A DNA stretch of 42,263 nt from Armatimonadota bacterium (GTDB taxonomy: Bacteria; Armatimonadota; Hebobacteria; CAIYQO01). The first letter of the stretch is position 1; every line of letters starts with the position of its first letter. The notes under the pieces were generated by a model. The model had not been told where the DNA came from. It saw only the letters and a program-made list of their open reading frames with translations, and made no database searches. Positions 8,347-18,979 of the stretch are shown in pieces. The stretch is from NCBI GenBank assembly GCA_020060775.1, contig JAGUZN010000171.1:1-42263 (forward strand). The letters run 5' to 3'. A program made the translations under genes and the position numbers.

Positions 8347-11247
8347 ATGAGGACAGGAATGGCAGGGCGCCCGGGGCGCTTGCGATACGCGCAGCGCGGG
8401 CAGGCGCTGATCATGGCCGTGCTGGTCATGTTCATCCTCGCGGGGTTGGCCGGCGTGTTCATCGCCATGATCAACGAGGCGATGGTAGAGTCGGTGCGCG
8501 CGGTCGAGCGCGCCACGCTGGAGAAGGTGCTGCAGGCCGGGCTGCACAAGGCGCAAACCGAGCTGCTCTACAGCGCAGAAGGGGCCGACTGGCGGCCTGA
8601 TCAGGGTCCTGATGGCGAGAACCCCGGCTGGGTCGCCTACAGCGGCGCGTTCTACAACGTCAATATCAGCTACGGTGGCACCGATGAGATCACCGTGCTC
8701 CAGCAGAACAGCCCGCTGGACCGCCTGCTGCGCATCGAAGTGGAGGCGCGTTTCACGCTGGACAACCCGCCTGACCCCGATCTCCAATTTTCCGATGACG
8801 CCACCTATGTGCAATACCGCCGGGGATTCCTCAGCGGGAAACGCTTCCTCACGCGCCATCTCGTAGCCTACATGCCCATCGGGCTCACCGATCACCTGCT
8901 GTGGATCACCAATCTCGACGGCAGCACCGAGCCGGCGGTGCTCGGCTCCGACCTGCTGCTGCGCGATCCGCTGGATCCCACGAAAGGCATCACCACCGTT
9001 GACCTTGACTATCTCAACGGCAATCCCACTGATGAGCAACTGAACGACCCGAACAATCAGATCCAGCTCCCGCCGGAGCTCGCCTACCTGCCAGTGTGGG
9101 AAGGCCCCATCCGTAGCGAGGTGGATTTGAAGCTGGGCAATGTGCGCATCGACCTGCGGCAAGATAGTCAGACTTCAGGCCCCAGTAACTACTGGGATAA
9201 GTACCGGGTTTTTCGCCGTGACATCATGCAGGTCGCCGGCGTGGTTTCCGGGTACGACGTGGCATCAGCCTCCTGCCGGGTGTTGTTGATTAACAACCAT
9301 GACGAGACGATTCTCACTCCCGAATTGGTTGAGCGCTCATTAGATCCCTGCGATCCCACGGGAACCGAGCCGAACAGCAATCTGATACTGACCTACCTGC
9401 AATCGCGCGACAACAACCCGCTCATCCGACCAATGCGCGCGCCGCGCATCGATGCCCGCCATCCGGTGACCGGGCTGGATCGCTATCGGGCGCTCACGCG
9501 CGACTCCGGCTTCTGGGTGGAGGCGTATAACACCGGGCACCTCGGCTGGGGCGCCGGCATCTACATCGATAATCCGGAACACCGCCAGCATAACGGCGAC
9601 CTCGACGCCCTGCGCGCGGAATGGTTGAACACTTCTGCCGAGAACTGGGAGATGGGCGTCTACCGTCCCGAGCGGCGGCATGCCGTCGAGATCATCCTGC
9701 ATGACTGGGGGTATGCGAATAACAGCGCCTCCAGCCTCACCTTGCCCTACATCGAACTGCGCCGTCCGGCGGGCGAAAACTTTTACGATGCCGAGAACCA
9801 GCCGGTGGGCGATACGATGCGCATGCCGTATCCGCGCAATGGGGTGATTTACGCCGAGGGCAACGTGATCGTGAAGGGGACGCTGCCCGCCTCGCTGGCC
9901 TACGAGCGCGATGATAGCGGCGAGCTTATGCCGCTATACGACCCGGGCTATGATAACGCCCTGTCGCAACGACCGGGCGGCTATGTGGGCTGGGCGACGG
10001 CGGATGATGAATCCGGCCATCATATCGAGTACTACGTGTCCCCGGAGAACCGCCGCTACGACCTCACCATCGTCAGCGGGGGCACAGTGTATCTGGAAGG
10101 AAATCTCTTAAGTCCCGCCTCGCGAAAGAACCATTACGTATCCAATAGGCAAACAGGGGAGACGACGGCCATCGACTCCGGCTCGGTTTACGACAGCAAG
10201 CTGGCGTTAATGGCGATGGATTGCGTGTGTCTGAACCCGACCAAGTTTTTCGACACCGAAGTGCCGCCCGATACCAACACCGCGCAGAGCGATTCCTATT
10301 ACCGCTCGAACGGCAGCCAGCAGATCCGCCTGACCTTCTCGCTGGCCGGCGAGGTGGATCAAAACACGCGCATCCTGTTGCGCCATGCCGGCGAGGCGGG
10401 GCTGTTCAATCCGCTGTATTGCACAGTGCGCATGCGCGTCAACGGCGAGTTGTACCCGTGGGATCCGACCTCCATCAATCCCTACGATTTCTACTTCTGC
10501 GATCCGACTTTCTACGCCACGTTGACGGGCATTACCAACAATCAGTGGAGCCCGGCCTTCTTCGACCCGAACTGGCTGCTGCAGCTCTGGGGCGTCGGCT
10601 CCGGACGGCCGAATTTGCTGGGGAACGGCGCGCAGAACGTCATCGAACTCGAATGGGTGGGTGGCAACACCGATTACCTGCTGAGCGCGGGCGGCCCGCA
10701 GTTCGGCGGCGGCTTCCTGGTGACCCCGGCCGATGTGCAGATCGATGCCCTGCTCTATGCCCAGCGCGGCAACTGGTTCATCATCCCCGGCCGCTTCTAC
10801 AACGAGAGCACCGACCCCCAATTGCAGAATATCGACTGGCCGTTGCCGAAATATAAGGAACCGCTGGACATCCGCATTATCGTCAACGGGGCGATTGTGG
10901 AAAATCGCCCGGCGCCGCCCGATGCCCAACGGCAGTGGATGGAGCGCTGGCGCGGCTCCAACCTGAACTACTTCCATCATACGATCACCAAGGATGGCGC
11001 TGATTGGTCAGACATGTGGGATCCTGGAGAAGCAGACCCACCCCACGAGTGGAATGCTGCTGCCTGGCGATGGCCGAAGCGGCGCATGGGCATCCAGTAC
11101 CATTACGATGCCACGTTGATGCGCCCGGCCTGTTTCACGGTGAACAGTGTGAATGTCGACCAACTGCGTTACGATTATCGCCCACGACTGCCGAAACTCC
11201 CGGTGAGCCCGGACGTACTATCCTTTGGCAAGGTGACAAATCTGTAA
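8347..11247 (+). CDS. PilX/GspK-like minor pilin
   Basis: QRGQALIMAVLVMFILAGLAGVFIAMINEAMVESVRAVERATLEKVLQAGLHKAQTELL: RG.AL N-terminus lacking Glu5, as in GspK-type proteins. Later GVIYAEGNVIVKGTLP...LTIVSGGTVYLEGNLLSP...SKLALMAMDCVCLNP resembles large PilX-type pilus assembly proteins. Start could also be 8311 or 8359. Confidence 0.75.
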   Translation: MRTGMAGRPGRLRYAQRGQALIMAVLVMFILAGLAGVFIAMINEAMVESVRAVERATLEKVLQAGLHKAQTELLYSAEGADWRPDQGPDGENPGWVAYSGAFYNVNISYGGTDEITVLQQNSPLDRLLRIEVEARFTLDNPPDPDLQFSDDATYVQYRRGFLSGKRFLTRHLVAYMPIGLTDHLLWITNLDGSTEPAVLGSDLLLRDPLDPTKGITTVDLDYLNGNPTDEQLNDPNNQIQLPPELAYLPVWEGPIRSEVDLKLGNVRIDLRQDSQTSGPSNYWDKYRVFRRDIMQVAGVVSGYDVASASCRVLLINNHDETILTPELVERSLDPCDPTGTEPNSNLILTYLQSRDNNPLIRPMRAPRIDARHPVTGLDRYRALTRDSGFWVEAYNTGHLGWGAGIYIDNPEHRQHNGDLDALRAEWLNTSAENWEMGVYRPERRHAVEIILHDWGYANNSASSLTLPYIELRRPAGENFYDAENQPVGDTMRMPYPRNGVIYAEGNVIVKGTLPASLAYERDDSGELMPLYDPGYDNALSQRPGGYVGWATADDESGHHIEYYVSPENRRYDLTIVSGGTVYLEGNLLSPASRKNHYVSNRQTGETTAIDSGSVYDSKLALMAMDCVCLNPTKFFDTEVPPDTNTAQSDSYYRSNGSQQIRLTFSLAGEVDQNTRILLRHAGEAGLFNPLYCTVRMRVNGELYPWDPTSINPYDFYFCDPTFYATLTGITNNQWSPAFFDPNWLLQLWGVGSGRPNLLGNGAQNVIELEWVGGNTDYLLSAGGPQFGGGFLVTPADVQIDALLYAQRGNWFIIPGRFYNESTDPQLQNIDWPLPKYKEPLDIRIIVNGAIVENRPAPPDAQRQWMERWRGSNLNYFHHTITKDGADWSDMWDPGEADPPHEWNAAAWRWPKRRMGIQYHYDATLMRPACFTVNSVNVDQLRYDYRPRLPKLPVSPDVLSFGKVTNL

Positions 11248-11367
11248 GTTCGGCCTGGCGCAACGAGACCGGATTCGCAGTAGTGCGCTTTCCGGCCCGG
11301 AGCTTGCCTGGATGGCAGGGAGAGGGCTGTGCGGAGCGCCATGTGTTCACGCAGAAAGCGGATATCC

Positions 11368-14300
11368 ATGCGGAACGTTATGAGAAACCGAACATTCCTC
11401 ATCATCACGTTGCTGGCATGCCTGGCGTGTCTGCTGCCTTCCTGCGCCTGGGCCTTGCCCATTGTGACCACGGATAACATGACGGCCGAGCGCAAATTCC
11501 GCGTGTGCATGTTGCTCATGGAGAGCCAGAAGAATACAGTTGGCGGCACGAGTTATTCGTATTGGAACCATGACCCCTGGTTCTTGCCCGTATTGATACA
11601 TAGTCCACTGCTGCCCGCCGGCTGGGAACTGTACAACCCGATGGCCCCATCCTATCTGCCGGCCAACCCCACGCCCACCGCAACTCCCGGCTCGGAGTAT
11701 CTCGACCAGGATCTCTGGAGCAGTGGCGATGGCTACGCGAAAGACAGCAAGGGCCAGGTGAACAGGAATAATTGGTACACCAACAGTCGCCATTGGGGCA
11801 CAGCACCCAATAACCAGTTACTGCCCGGGGTGAGCCCGGTCACCAAAGATGATCCCGCCTACTGGGCCGTGAAGCTGAACGAGAATAGCCTGGATGCGCT
11901 GGTGCACTTCGATCTGCTCATTATCAACGGCATGGGCGCCAGCACGCTGTCCAACCGCGAACGCGACATGCTGCGCTTCCTGTTGGAGCGCGGCGCCACC
12001 ATCTGGATCAACAACTCGCAGCGCGATGGCCTGCAAGTGTACAATTTCTTCCTCGACCCCGAGGTCGAGTTCAACTCCGGGCCGTATGGTGCGAACCCCA
12101 CGGCGCGGTTGAAAAAAACCGACCAGGACCACTGGTTGATGACCGCCGTCTACCGCCTTTCGGATAACGAAGTGCAGTTCCTGCGCGATAAGTTCACCGA
12201 TGGGAACTACATCAAGGAAGGGGTGGCGGACAGCGCGACCTCCACCTCCCTCATCCGCGAGGTCGTGCGCCTGCAGCAGTCGACCGGGGGGCTCGAGCCG
12301 GCGATTGCCGCTGGCCGCGTGGGCAATGGCCAGCTTATTCTCACTGCGACCGACATCATGGGCGGGGTCTCCGACTGGTGGGAATACCAGCACAACGGCA
12401 ATCGCTTCAATACCGGCGCCAGCTTGACCGATCCGACTGATCCCGACAGCATGCCGGACCCGCTCACCCCCACGCATCCCAATGCGCATACCATGCTGAA
12501 TACCTGGCCGTACCAGCGCGGCATGGACCCGCATGCCAATTTAGGCGGTGGGTTACCGGACAAGCATGATGTCTACCCGGCGTGCTGTAAACTCGTCTTC
12601 AACCTGCTGGCGCGCCCGGCGAACTGGCACATGGTGGGTGGCAACGTCACCGCCACGCGCGCCTACGATAACACCTTTGCCGCGTCTCTGGGGCGCGGGT
12701 GGACGGATACCTTCAACGCGCTCGGCGATCCGGTGTCCTACGGCGATTACGTGGCGGTCACCGGCAACACCCTCACCGATACCACGGCTAATGCGGCGCA
12801 ATTTGCCACCGAACTCCGCGTGTACCGCACACGCCGAGTGAGCGATGAACACGGCTCGCCCCTCGACTATCCGTACGGGCTCTACGATGAGGACGGCGCG
12901 TTGCTGTCGCCGGCAACGTCATCAGCCGTGCGCCCGGCCTGGTGGCGCAGTGCCTACCGGGGCACGCTGACCCCCTGGTACACGGAAGACGTGACCGCGG
13001 GTAGCGAGATGGACCTCTGCTTCGTGCGCACGAGCAGCCACTGGGTAGGCTCGCCGGTGTTCGGCACGCAAACCGTGAGCGTCGACGGCAAGGTGGTCAC
13101 GCGCACGGTGCTGTACGCACTGAAGTCGTCCTACGACAGCGTGAACGATAAGTGGAATTATTACCCGGTCTGCATCCCGCTCGACCCCTACATCACCACG
13201 CCGACGGCCGACGCGCCGCAGGTGGGCGATGACAAGTGGCGGAATCTGAGTTTTGCCGACTTCAACAACCATATCGGCCTCCCGCGGGCATCGATGACCC
13301 TGTCCAACAACCGGTTGGTCGTCACCACGTTTGGCAAGACGACCGATGACTCGCCCTGGCGCATCGATATCATCGATACGCGCAGCGGTGATGTGCGCGC
13401 CGGCGTGGGCGGCAGCCCGGCGTGGAATGCGCACTTCCGCCCCAGCGGGCCGGCCACATTGGTGACCGCGCAGGTCGAGTTTGAAGCCTCGGACATGGAG
13501 ACCGGCGCCAAGCACACGGCCATCACCACATCGAATTACAACCCCTATTCTCCACAGTTGCGCCGGGATACCGTGGAGGTGCTGGCGGTCGCCGGCGAGT
13601 ATTACAGCGCCACCGCGCCGACCGCCGCCCAGCCCGCGGTCTTCCTCATTCCGCCGACGTTCAGCGTGAAGTTGACGCCGCCGCGCGAAGTGCTCTCGCG
13701 CGTGCCCGGCGATATGCGGCTGATCGAAGGTACGACTCCCGAGGAGACCGATAAAAATCCCCAGCCGCACCTGGTGCATGTGATCGGCAATCCGGGCAGC
13801 GAGTTCCGGCAGAAACAGTTGCTCATGCTGAAGGCGGGGGGCGGCATGCTCAAGCTCACCTTCCGCAACTGGGACGTCTTCCTGCCGCAGGATCCGAATA
13901 ATCCGCAGTGGAATCAGGACACGAATTCCCTCACCTGGCCGTTGACCGTGGCATATACGCCCGAACGCAGCTCCACCAACGTGACGCCCGGCGTGCCGCA
14001 GGGGCCGGTATATCTGAAGAATCTGTACCTCGACATGGGCTATCCGCTGCTGTTGCAGGGCACACAGCGCGTCGATCTGGGCGCGCGACCCACCCTGCGC
14101 CTGATCGATGGCACGGACCCCTCGAACTACGGCCATCTGGTGGATGCGCCGCCGCTCGTTTTCCGCGATCAGATGGTGGTGGGCACGAGCACGGCGACCG
14201 ATACGGCGTATCCAGCCCTGACAAACAGCGCCGCGGTGCCCCGTGCGATCAGTCAATACCGCGGTGGGATGTTGGGCGGTGTACGCCTGAAACATTACAG

Positions 14301-17300
14301 TCTGTCCGAATTACGCTCGCCCGGCACCAATCCGCTGCAGGCGGAACACGCCTGGCAGTTCCACGGCGACACGCATGGGCCGTCCGATCTGGCCGAGCAG
14401 CAGTACTACTGGCGCAGTAACTTCCCCTATCCCCCGGCAGTGAGCGGGGATACGATCTTTACCACCGCCGCCTACCATGGGCGGGGCGATGCCCTCGGCA
14501 CCCCCGAGAGCTATCGTCCGTTGAGCATGACTGATTTCAGCAATCCGTTCACGCGCTATCGCGGTACGCTCTATGCCGTCGACCCTGACACCTCACGCTA
14601 TCTGTGCCAAACGGTCACCGTCGGCAACGTGCAGGATGCCGGCATGTTCGGCTACCTCGACCCGGGGCAGCGCGTGCGCTTCCGCATCACCCAGCAAGCG
14701 CCCCCGCCGGACGCCGGATATACGAGCCAGGAGTATCGCTACGAGGTGCGCATCGCCGAGAATCCCGGCGAATTCGAGTGGCGGGCGGAGCGACGGCAAT
14801 ACAATGCCACCGCGGGATGGACGGCCTGGCAGGAGGCGCAGGCCTGGACCGCTCCACAAGTGATCACGTTCGGCGAACAGTTGCTGATGAACGGCGTATA
14901 TGTGCGTTTCGCCAATACCACGTTCAGCACCGGGGAACTGTGGTCCACCGATCAGGCGCAGTATCAGCTCTGCATCAGGGCGACCGAGGTAGGTCGCGAG
15001 GGCGCACTGCGCGTTGGCGGGCGCGCCCTGTTGAAAGTCAACTATCCCCTGGATGCCCTGCAAAGTTATACCTGGGATCTGGGGACGATCACCGGCATCC
15101 GCCAGGACCTGGACTTCGCGGCCAATGGGTGTTACTGGCTCACCTTCAGTCGCCCGCGCCGCGAGGATGCGCAGTTGCTGCAAGACTTCGTGAGTGCCGA
15201 GAACATGGCGGTGCTCGTCGCCACCAGCGTGCCGCATGTGAGCCATGTGCAGGGCTGGGCGGCCATCACCGGCGCGGAACCGATCCGCACGTATAATAAT
15301 GGGAGCGCCATCCGCCTGAGCGAAGGCTTCTGTGGAGCGGTGAGCAGCGACGAGGCGGTAAACCCTGACCGACGGCTGAAATCGCTGCCGCAGGAAGTAA
15401 TGATCGGCTTCGACCCGACAACGGACCTGCCGTACACCTGCCACGAGAGCACGACGCTGGATGCCGCACGCCCAGGATCGGACCCGATCGCCATCGTGGA
15501 CCAGCCGAACTTCCTGCCCACTGCCTGGGCGAACCTCGACCACTACTATATCCCGCGCGCGTCAACCACGCAGTTTACCAATGAAGCTTCCCGCATCATC
15601 GATTTCAATTTCGTGGTCGATTATCGTCTGGGCCGCATTGAATTGAATCCACAGTATGCGGGTGAGTTTGCCGACCGTTTCGTGGTCGTGCACTATCGCA
15701 CCCACGAGCGCGTGGGCGCTACCGCGCCGCAGAACGTGCACCATGCCGAGATCATGTACGTGCCCTCGCAGATCAAATGGGCCTATCACTTCCCGGATGC
15801 CATCCCCGACAGCGGTCCCGTGGTGGCGGGCAACCTCGTGTACGTATCCGCCTGGCAGTTGACAGCCGGCAATTATTGGCAACCGGTGCTCTACGCCTTC
15901 GACGCCCAGCCGCAGAGTCCGCTTGACGTGCAACCCTTATGGGTGCAACGCCTTGACACGCGCATCGACGGCGCGGCGCCGCTGCCCTATCGCGGCGTCA
16001 CTTCGCCCATCCCGACCGCCGCGGGGTTGCTGCTCGGCGCGGCGTTGAAAGGCAGTTCGACCAACCAACTGGCGCTGTTCACGGATCGCGGCACGCTCAT
16101 TGCCGACGGACATCGCCTGCTGCGCATCGATGCGGATGGCCAGGTCACCTGGCAGGCGACCGCTACCCGCAATTATGATCCCGCTGCCCTGCGGTCGAGC
16201 AATGCGCTGTCGCGCAGCATCGGCATCACGCAGCAGGACTTCACGCTGATCAACCGCCTGCATCGCCTGAACAACGGCAATCTGCTGCTCTGCGACACCG
16301 GCGGCAACCGCGTGCTGGAGATGGCGCGCGATGGCCAGGTGGTGTGGCAATATCCCGATGGCGACCTGACCTACATCGACCCGGACTTCACGGTGACCGG
16401 GACGCCGCTGCGCGACCAGGATACCTTGAATACGGTGATTCGTAAGCCGACCGAAAAAGCGTACCGTCTGAACGGACCGCGCGATGTCCGCCGTTACTAT
16501 GCCCCGGATGTGACCGTCTCTTCGATCTATTGGAGCGGCATCGACTTTGGAGCAGCCACTATCCGCTGGGAGACGACGCTCATCGCCGACACCGGCAACA
16601 ATCGCATCATCGAAGTGTACCGCCCACTGGTACGGCTGGATACGCTCGACGACCCCGCCTCGCCGTTGAATGCGAACTACACGCTGGCGCGCGGTTTCCA
16701 CTACCGGCCGGATATGACCTGGTATCTCGACGGCCCGGCCCTGCGCGAATCGGTGCGCATCCTTGCCGACTCGCGCGTGCTCCTTGACAATCAACCGCTG
16801 ACACAGCCGCTGCAATACGTTGCCGCCGCCCGCTATCCGGGGCCGGATAACCGCATCATCGCCACCCAGCCGGAGTTGGACCCGGTGTGGAAGGATGTGC
16901 AGACGCGCGAACTGCTGGTTGCCGTGGGCAACCCCGCCGTCGATCCGTATAACCCCGGCAGCTACTTGCGCACGCTGCGCTTGAGTGTGCCGCGATTGGT
17001 CGCCCCCGCGGATATCCGCAACTACGCCAGCCTCACCGCGGCTGCTGCGGGCGGCGCCACGGTCGTCACGGTCGACGATACGTCGGAATTTTCCATTGGC
17101 CAGGCAGTCTATATCGTCGCGGCGGGCAACCCGAATGACTGGCAGGAGCTTGGCACGATCACCTGGATTGACGCCGCCAACAGCCGCATCATGGTGGAAA
17201 AGGCGCTGAAGGCCGGAGGCTTCGCGGCGAACAGCCGCCTCTTCTCCTCCTCCGTGCGCCAGCGCATTCCTTCCGAGGGGTCGCGCGTCATCACCCAGCG

Positions 17301-18882
17301 GCTGGTAACCTTGATGGCCGATGTTGTGCTGGCCGATCAGGTGCTGTCGGTCGACAGCATTGCCGACTTGCAGGTCGGGCAACGGGTCGAGATCAATAAC
17401 GTGCGTCTGAACCGCAAGGAATCGTTGGGGTACATCACGGCGATCGATCCGGTGAATCGGCGCATCACCGTCAGCGCGCCGGTGCAGGCGACCGCGGGGT
17501 ATCCGGCTGATTCGACCATCACCGCTTCCACGGTGCCATCGATCGTGCGCAACTACGTCGGCCTCATCCAGGATGCCCCGTTGGGCGCGCAGACCTTCGC
17601 GGTCGAGTATACGCGCACCTTGCAGGTCGGGCAGGACGTGTTCATCCGCAATCCGCTCGATGATTCGATTCAGGAACTCGGAGCTATCACCGCCATCGAT
17701 CCGATTCTGCGCACCGTCACTGTCGCCCGTCCGCTGCTGAAGGCGTTCCCCGCCGCCAGCCTGCTGGTACGAAAAGAGGCCAATGCCCTGGCTATCCGGC
17801 CCAAGCATGCGGCGCTGGCGTCAGATGGGGCGCTCAATGCGACCATCCTGTCCTTGCTCGATGCGGCGCCGTTCAAAGTCGGCGATGCGGTGTACATCCG
17901 CAACATCGCCACCGGCGCGCGCCAGGACCTCGGCGCGGTGACGGCGGTGGTAGGGAACCAGGTAACGGTGACGAATCCGCTGACCGCGGTGTATGGCGCA
18001 GAGGTGAGCACGCTCTTCATTGTCGGCACGGTGAGCGATGACTATGCCCACGTGCATCAGCTTGACATGGTGGTGCAACCGGTCAGTGCGTTTGCCTGGT
18101 TGGATAACGTGGCGGGCAATGGCAGCGCCGGCAGCCTCTCCATCCAGGTGGCCGATGCCTCGGGATTCCGTGCCGGGTATGAAGCCATGCTGGTCGATAT
18201 GGACGATGAAGAGTACGAGACGGTGATCATTGCCGGCATCGCCGGCAATACCATCACCCTGCAGACGCCATTGCAGAGTAACTATACGCTCGGCTGGAGC
18301 TACCTGACCGGCATACGGGAAGAGGTACGCGCCCTGGTCGTCGACGACGCCGGCGTGCGCGAAGTTCCGCTCGACCCGACGCGGCAGGATGCGCCGGTCT
18401 TTGAAATGGACCAGGCCCAGTACCGCATCGCGCTCAACGATGTCAACTGGGACTACCTCGTCGACTGGCGGTATCCGCAGTTGTCAACCTACGAGAGCCA
18501 GCAGCGTAAAGACACCTTAACGGCATGGCGGGCGGATTCGCGCTTTGCGCCGGTTTCCGTACTGCGCGTCAGTCCGGGGACAGGGGCGGAAGATGGCACG
18601 CCGGCCACCTCGCGCCGTGTGCGCTACCTGATCGCGAACATGAACACGGTGCCCTCAACGCAGTTGGAAGCGCGCATCAACGGGACCGCGCAGCGCCGTG
18701 TGCACCTGTTCGAGGCACAGTGGGTGGATAACCGCGTGACCGGTGTGCCGCCGCTCGGGTGGGGCATCGTGAGTGCCGACCTGCAGTACTACCTGTATCC
18801 CGACCCGTTGTGGTCGACCTTCCCCAACCTGCCCGGATGGACCTATCCGTTGGAGCAGCCGTTGGGCCTGGCAGTGGATTAA
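11368..18882 (+). CDS. Giant secreted protein (about 2,504 aa): signal peptide, N-terminal Rossmann/DUF4159/ThuA-like region, beta-propeller-like segments, five tandem small beta-modules near C-terminus
   Basis: MRNVMRNRTFLIITLLACLACLLPSCAWALP signal peptide; FDLLIINGMGASTLSNRERDMLRFLLERGATIWINNSQ resembles DUF4159/GATase-like folds; HRLNNGNLLLCDTGGNRVLEMARDGQVVWQYPDG is NHL/PQQ-like; five tandem modules at about 17030-18310. Confidence 0.8.
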   Translation: MRNVMRNRTFLIITLLACLACLLPSCAWALPIVTTDNMTAERKFRVCMLLMESQKNTVGGTSYSYWNHDPWFLPVLIHSPLLPAGWELYNPMAPSYLPANPTPTATPGSEYLDQDLWSSGDGYAKDSKGQVNRNNWYTNSRHWGTAPNNQLLPGVSPVTKDDPAYWAVKLNENSLDALVHFDLLIINGMGASTLSNRERDMLRFLLERGATIWINNSQRDGLQVYNFFLDPEVEFNSGPYGANPTARLKKTDQDHWLMTAVYRLSDNEVQFLRDKFTDGNYIKEGVADSATSTSLIREVVRLQQSTGGLEPAIAAGRVGNGQLILTATDIMGGVSDWWEYQHNGNRFNTGASLTDPTDPDSMPDPLTPTHPNAHTMLNTWPYQRGMDPHANLGGGLPDKHDVYPACCKLVFNLLARPANWHMVGGNVTATRAYDNTFAASLGRGWTDTFNALGDPVSYGDYVAVTGNTLTDTTANAAQFATELRVYRTRRVSDEHGSPLDYPYGLYDEDGALLSPATSSAVRPAWWRSAYRGTLTPWYTEDVTAGSEMDLCFVRTSSHWVGSPVFGTQTVSVDGKVVTRTVLYALKSSYDSVNDKWNYYPVCIPLDPYITTPTADAPQVGDDKWRNLSFADFNNHIGLPRASMTLSNNRLVVTTFGKTTDDSPWRIDIIDTRSGDVRAGVGGSPAWNAHFRPSGPATLVTAQVEFEASDMETGAKHTAITTSNYNPYSPQLRRDTVEVLAVAGEYYSATAPTAAQPAVFLIPPTFSVKLTPPREVLSRVPGDMRLIEGTTPEETDKNPQPHLVHVIGNPGSEFRQKQLLMLKAGGGMLKLTFRNWDVFLPQDPNNPQWNQDTNSLTWPLTVAYTPERSSTNVTPGVPQGPVYLKNLYLDMGYPLLLQGTQRVDLGARPTLRLIDGTDPSNYGHLVDAPPLVFRDQMVVGTSTATDTAYPALTNSAAVPRAISQYRGGMLGGVRLKHYSLSELRSPGTNPLQAEHAWQFHGDTHGPSDLAEQQYYWRSNFPYPPAVSGDTIFTTAAYHGRGDALGTPESYRPLSMTDFSNPFTRYRGTLYAVDPDTSRYLCQTVTVGNVQDAGMFGYLDPGQRVRFRITQQAPPPDAGYTSQEYRYEVRIAENPGEFEWRAERRQYNATAGWTAWQEAQAWTAPQVITFGEQLLMNGVYVRFANTTFSTGELWSTDQAQYQLCIRATEVGREGALRVGGRALLKVNYPLDALQSYTWDLGTITGIRQDLDFAANGCYWLTFSRPRREDAQLLQDFVSAENMAVLVATSVPHVSHVQGWAAITGAEPIRTYNNGSAIRLSEGFCGAVSSDEAVNPDRRLKSLPQEVMIGFDPTTDLPYTCHESTTLDAARPGSDPIAIVDQPNFLPTAWANLDHYYIPRASTTQFTNEASRIIDFNFVVDYRLGRIELNPQYAGEFADRFVVVHYRTHERVGATAPQNVHHAEIMYVPSQIKWAYHFPDAIPDSGPVVAGNLVYVSAWQLTAGNYWQPVLYAFDAQPQSPLDVQPLWVQRLDTRIDGAAPLPYRGVTSPIPTAAGLLLGAALKGSSTNQLALFTDRGTLIADGHRLLRIDADGQVTWQATATRNYDPAALRSSNALSRSIGITQQDFTLINRLHRLNNGNLLLCDTGGNRVLEMARDGQVVWQYPDGDLTYIDPDFTVTGTPLRDQDTLNTVIRKPTEKAYRLNGPRDVRRYYAPDVTVSSIYWSGIDFGAATIRWETTLIADTGNNRIIEVYRPLVRLDTLDDPASPLNANYTLARGFHYRPDMTWYLDGPALRESVRILADSRVLLDNQPLTQPLQYVAAARYPGPDNRIIATQPELDPVWKDVQTRELLVAVGNPAVDPYNPGSYLRTLRLSVPRLVAPADIRNYASLTAAAAGGATVVTVDDTSEFSIGQAVYIVAAGNPNDWQELGTITWIDAANSRIMVEKALKAGGFAANSRLFSSSVRQRIPSEGSRVITQRLVTLMADVVLADQVLSVDSIADLQVGQRVEINNVRLNRKESLGYITAIDPVNRRITVSAPVQATAGYPADSTITASTVPSIVRNYVGLIQDAPLGAQTFAVEYTRTLQVGQDVFIRNPLDDSIQELGAITAIDPILRTVTVARPLLKAFPAASLLVRKEANALAIRPKHAALASDGALNATILSLLDAAPFKVGDAVYIRNIATGARQDLGAVTAVVGNQVTVTNPLTAVYGAEVSTLFIVGTVSDDYAHVHQLDMVVQPVSAFAWLDNVAGNGSAGSLSIQVADASGFRAGYEAMLVDMDDEEYETVIIAGIAGNTITLQTPLQSNYTLGWSYLTGIREEVRALVVDDAGVREVPLDPTRQDAPVFEMDQAQYRIALNDVNWDYLVDWRYPQLSTYESQQRKDTLTAWRADSRFAPVSVLRVSPGTGAEDGTPATSRRVRYLIANMNTVPSTQLEARINGTAQRRVHLFEAQWVDNRVTGVPPLGWGIVSADLQYYLYPDPLWSTFPNLPGWTYPLEQPLGLAVD

Positions 18883-18979
18883 TGCGAAAGTGCAAGACTA
18901 TCATGGGCGTGATCGTCCGGCGAGTACGTGCGGGCAAGCGGTGTGCCGCACGTGGGCGATCGAACATGGGAGAGCGATA

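Noticed and set aside
15937-17808. Long minus-strand ORF (623 aa), and similar antisense ORFs at 5202-6527, 26729-28477, 29699-31207, 32819-34189
   Set aside because: They lie opposite clearly coding genes, have low-complexity R/G/H/A-rich composition, and are typical GC-rich mirror-frame artefacts.
17030-18310. Tandem repeats as a CRISPR array or DNA satellite
   Set aside because: Repeats are at protein level with divergent DNA; no short direct-repeat/spacer structure.
18773-18979. Upstream extension of the giant ORF (GTG 18773)
   Set aside because: Overlaps the previous gene out of frame; ATG 18980 has an RBS and a signal peptide directly downstream.
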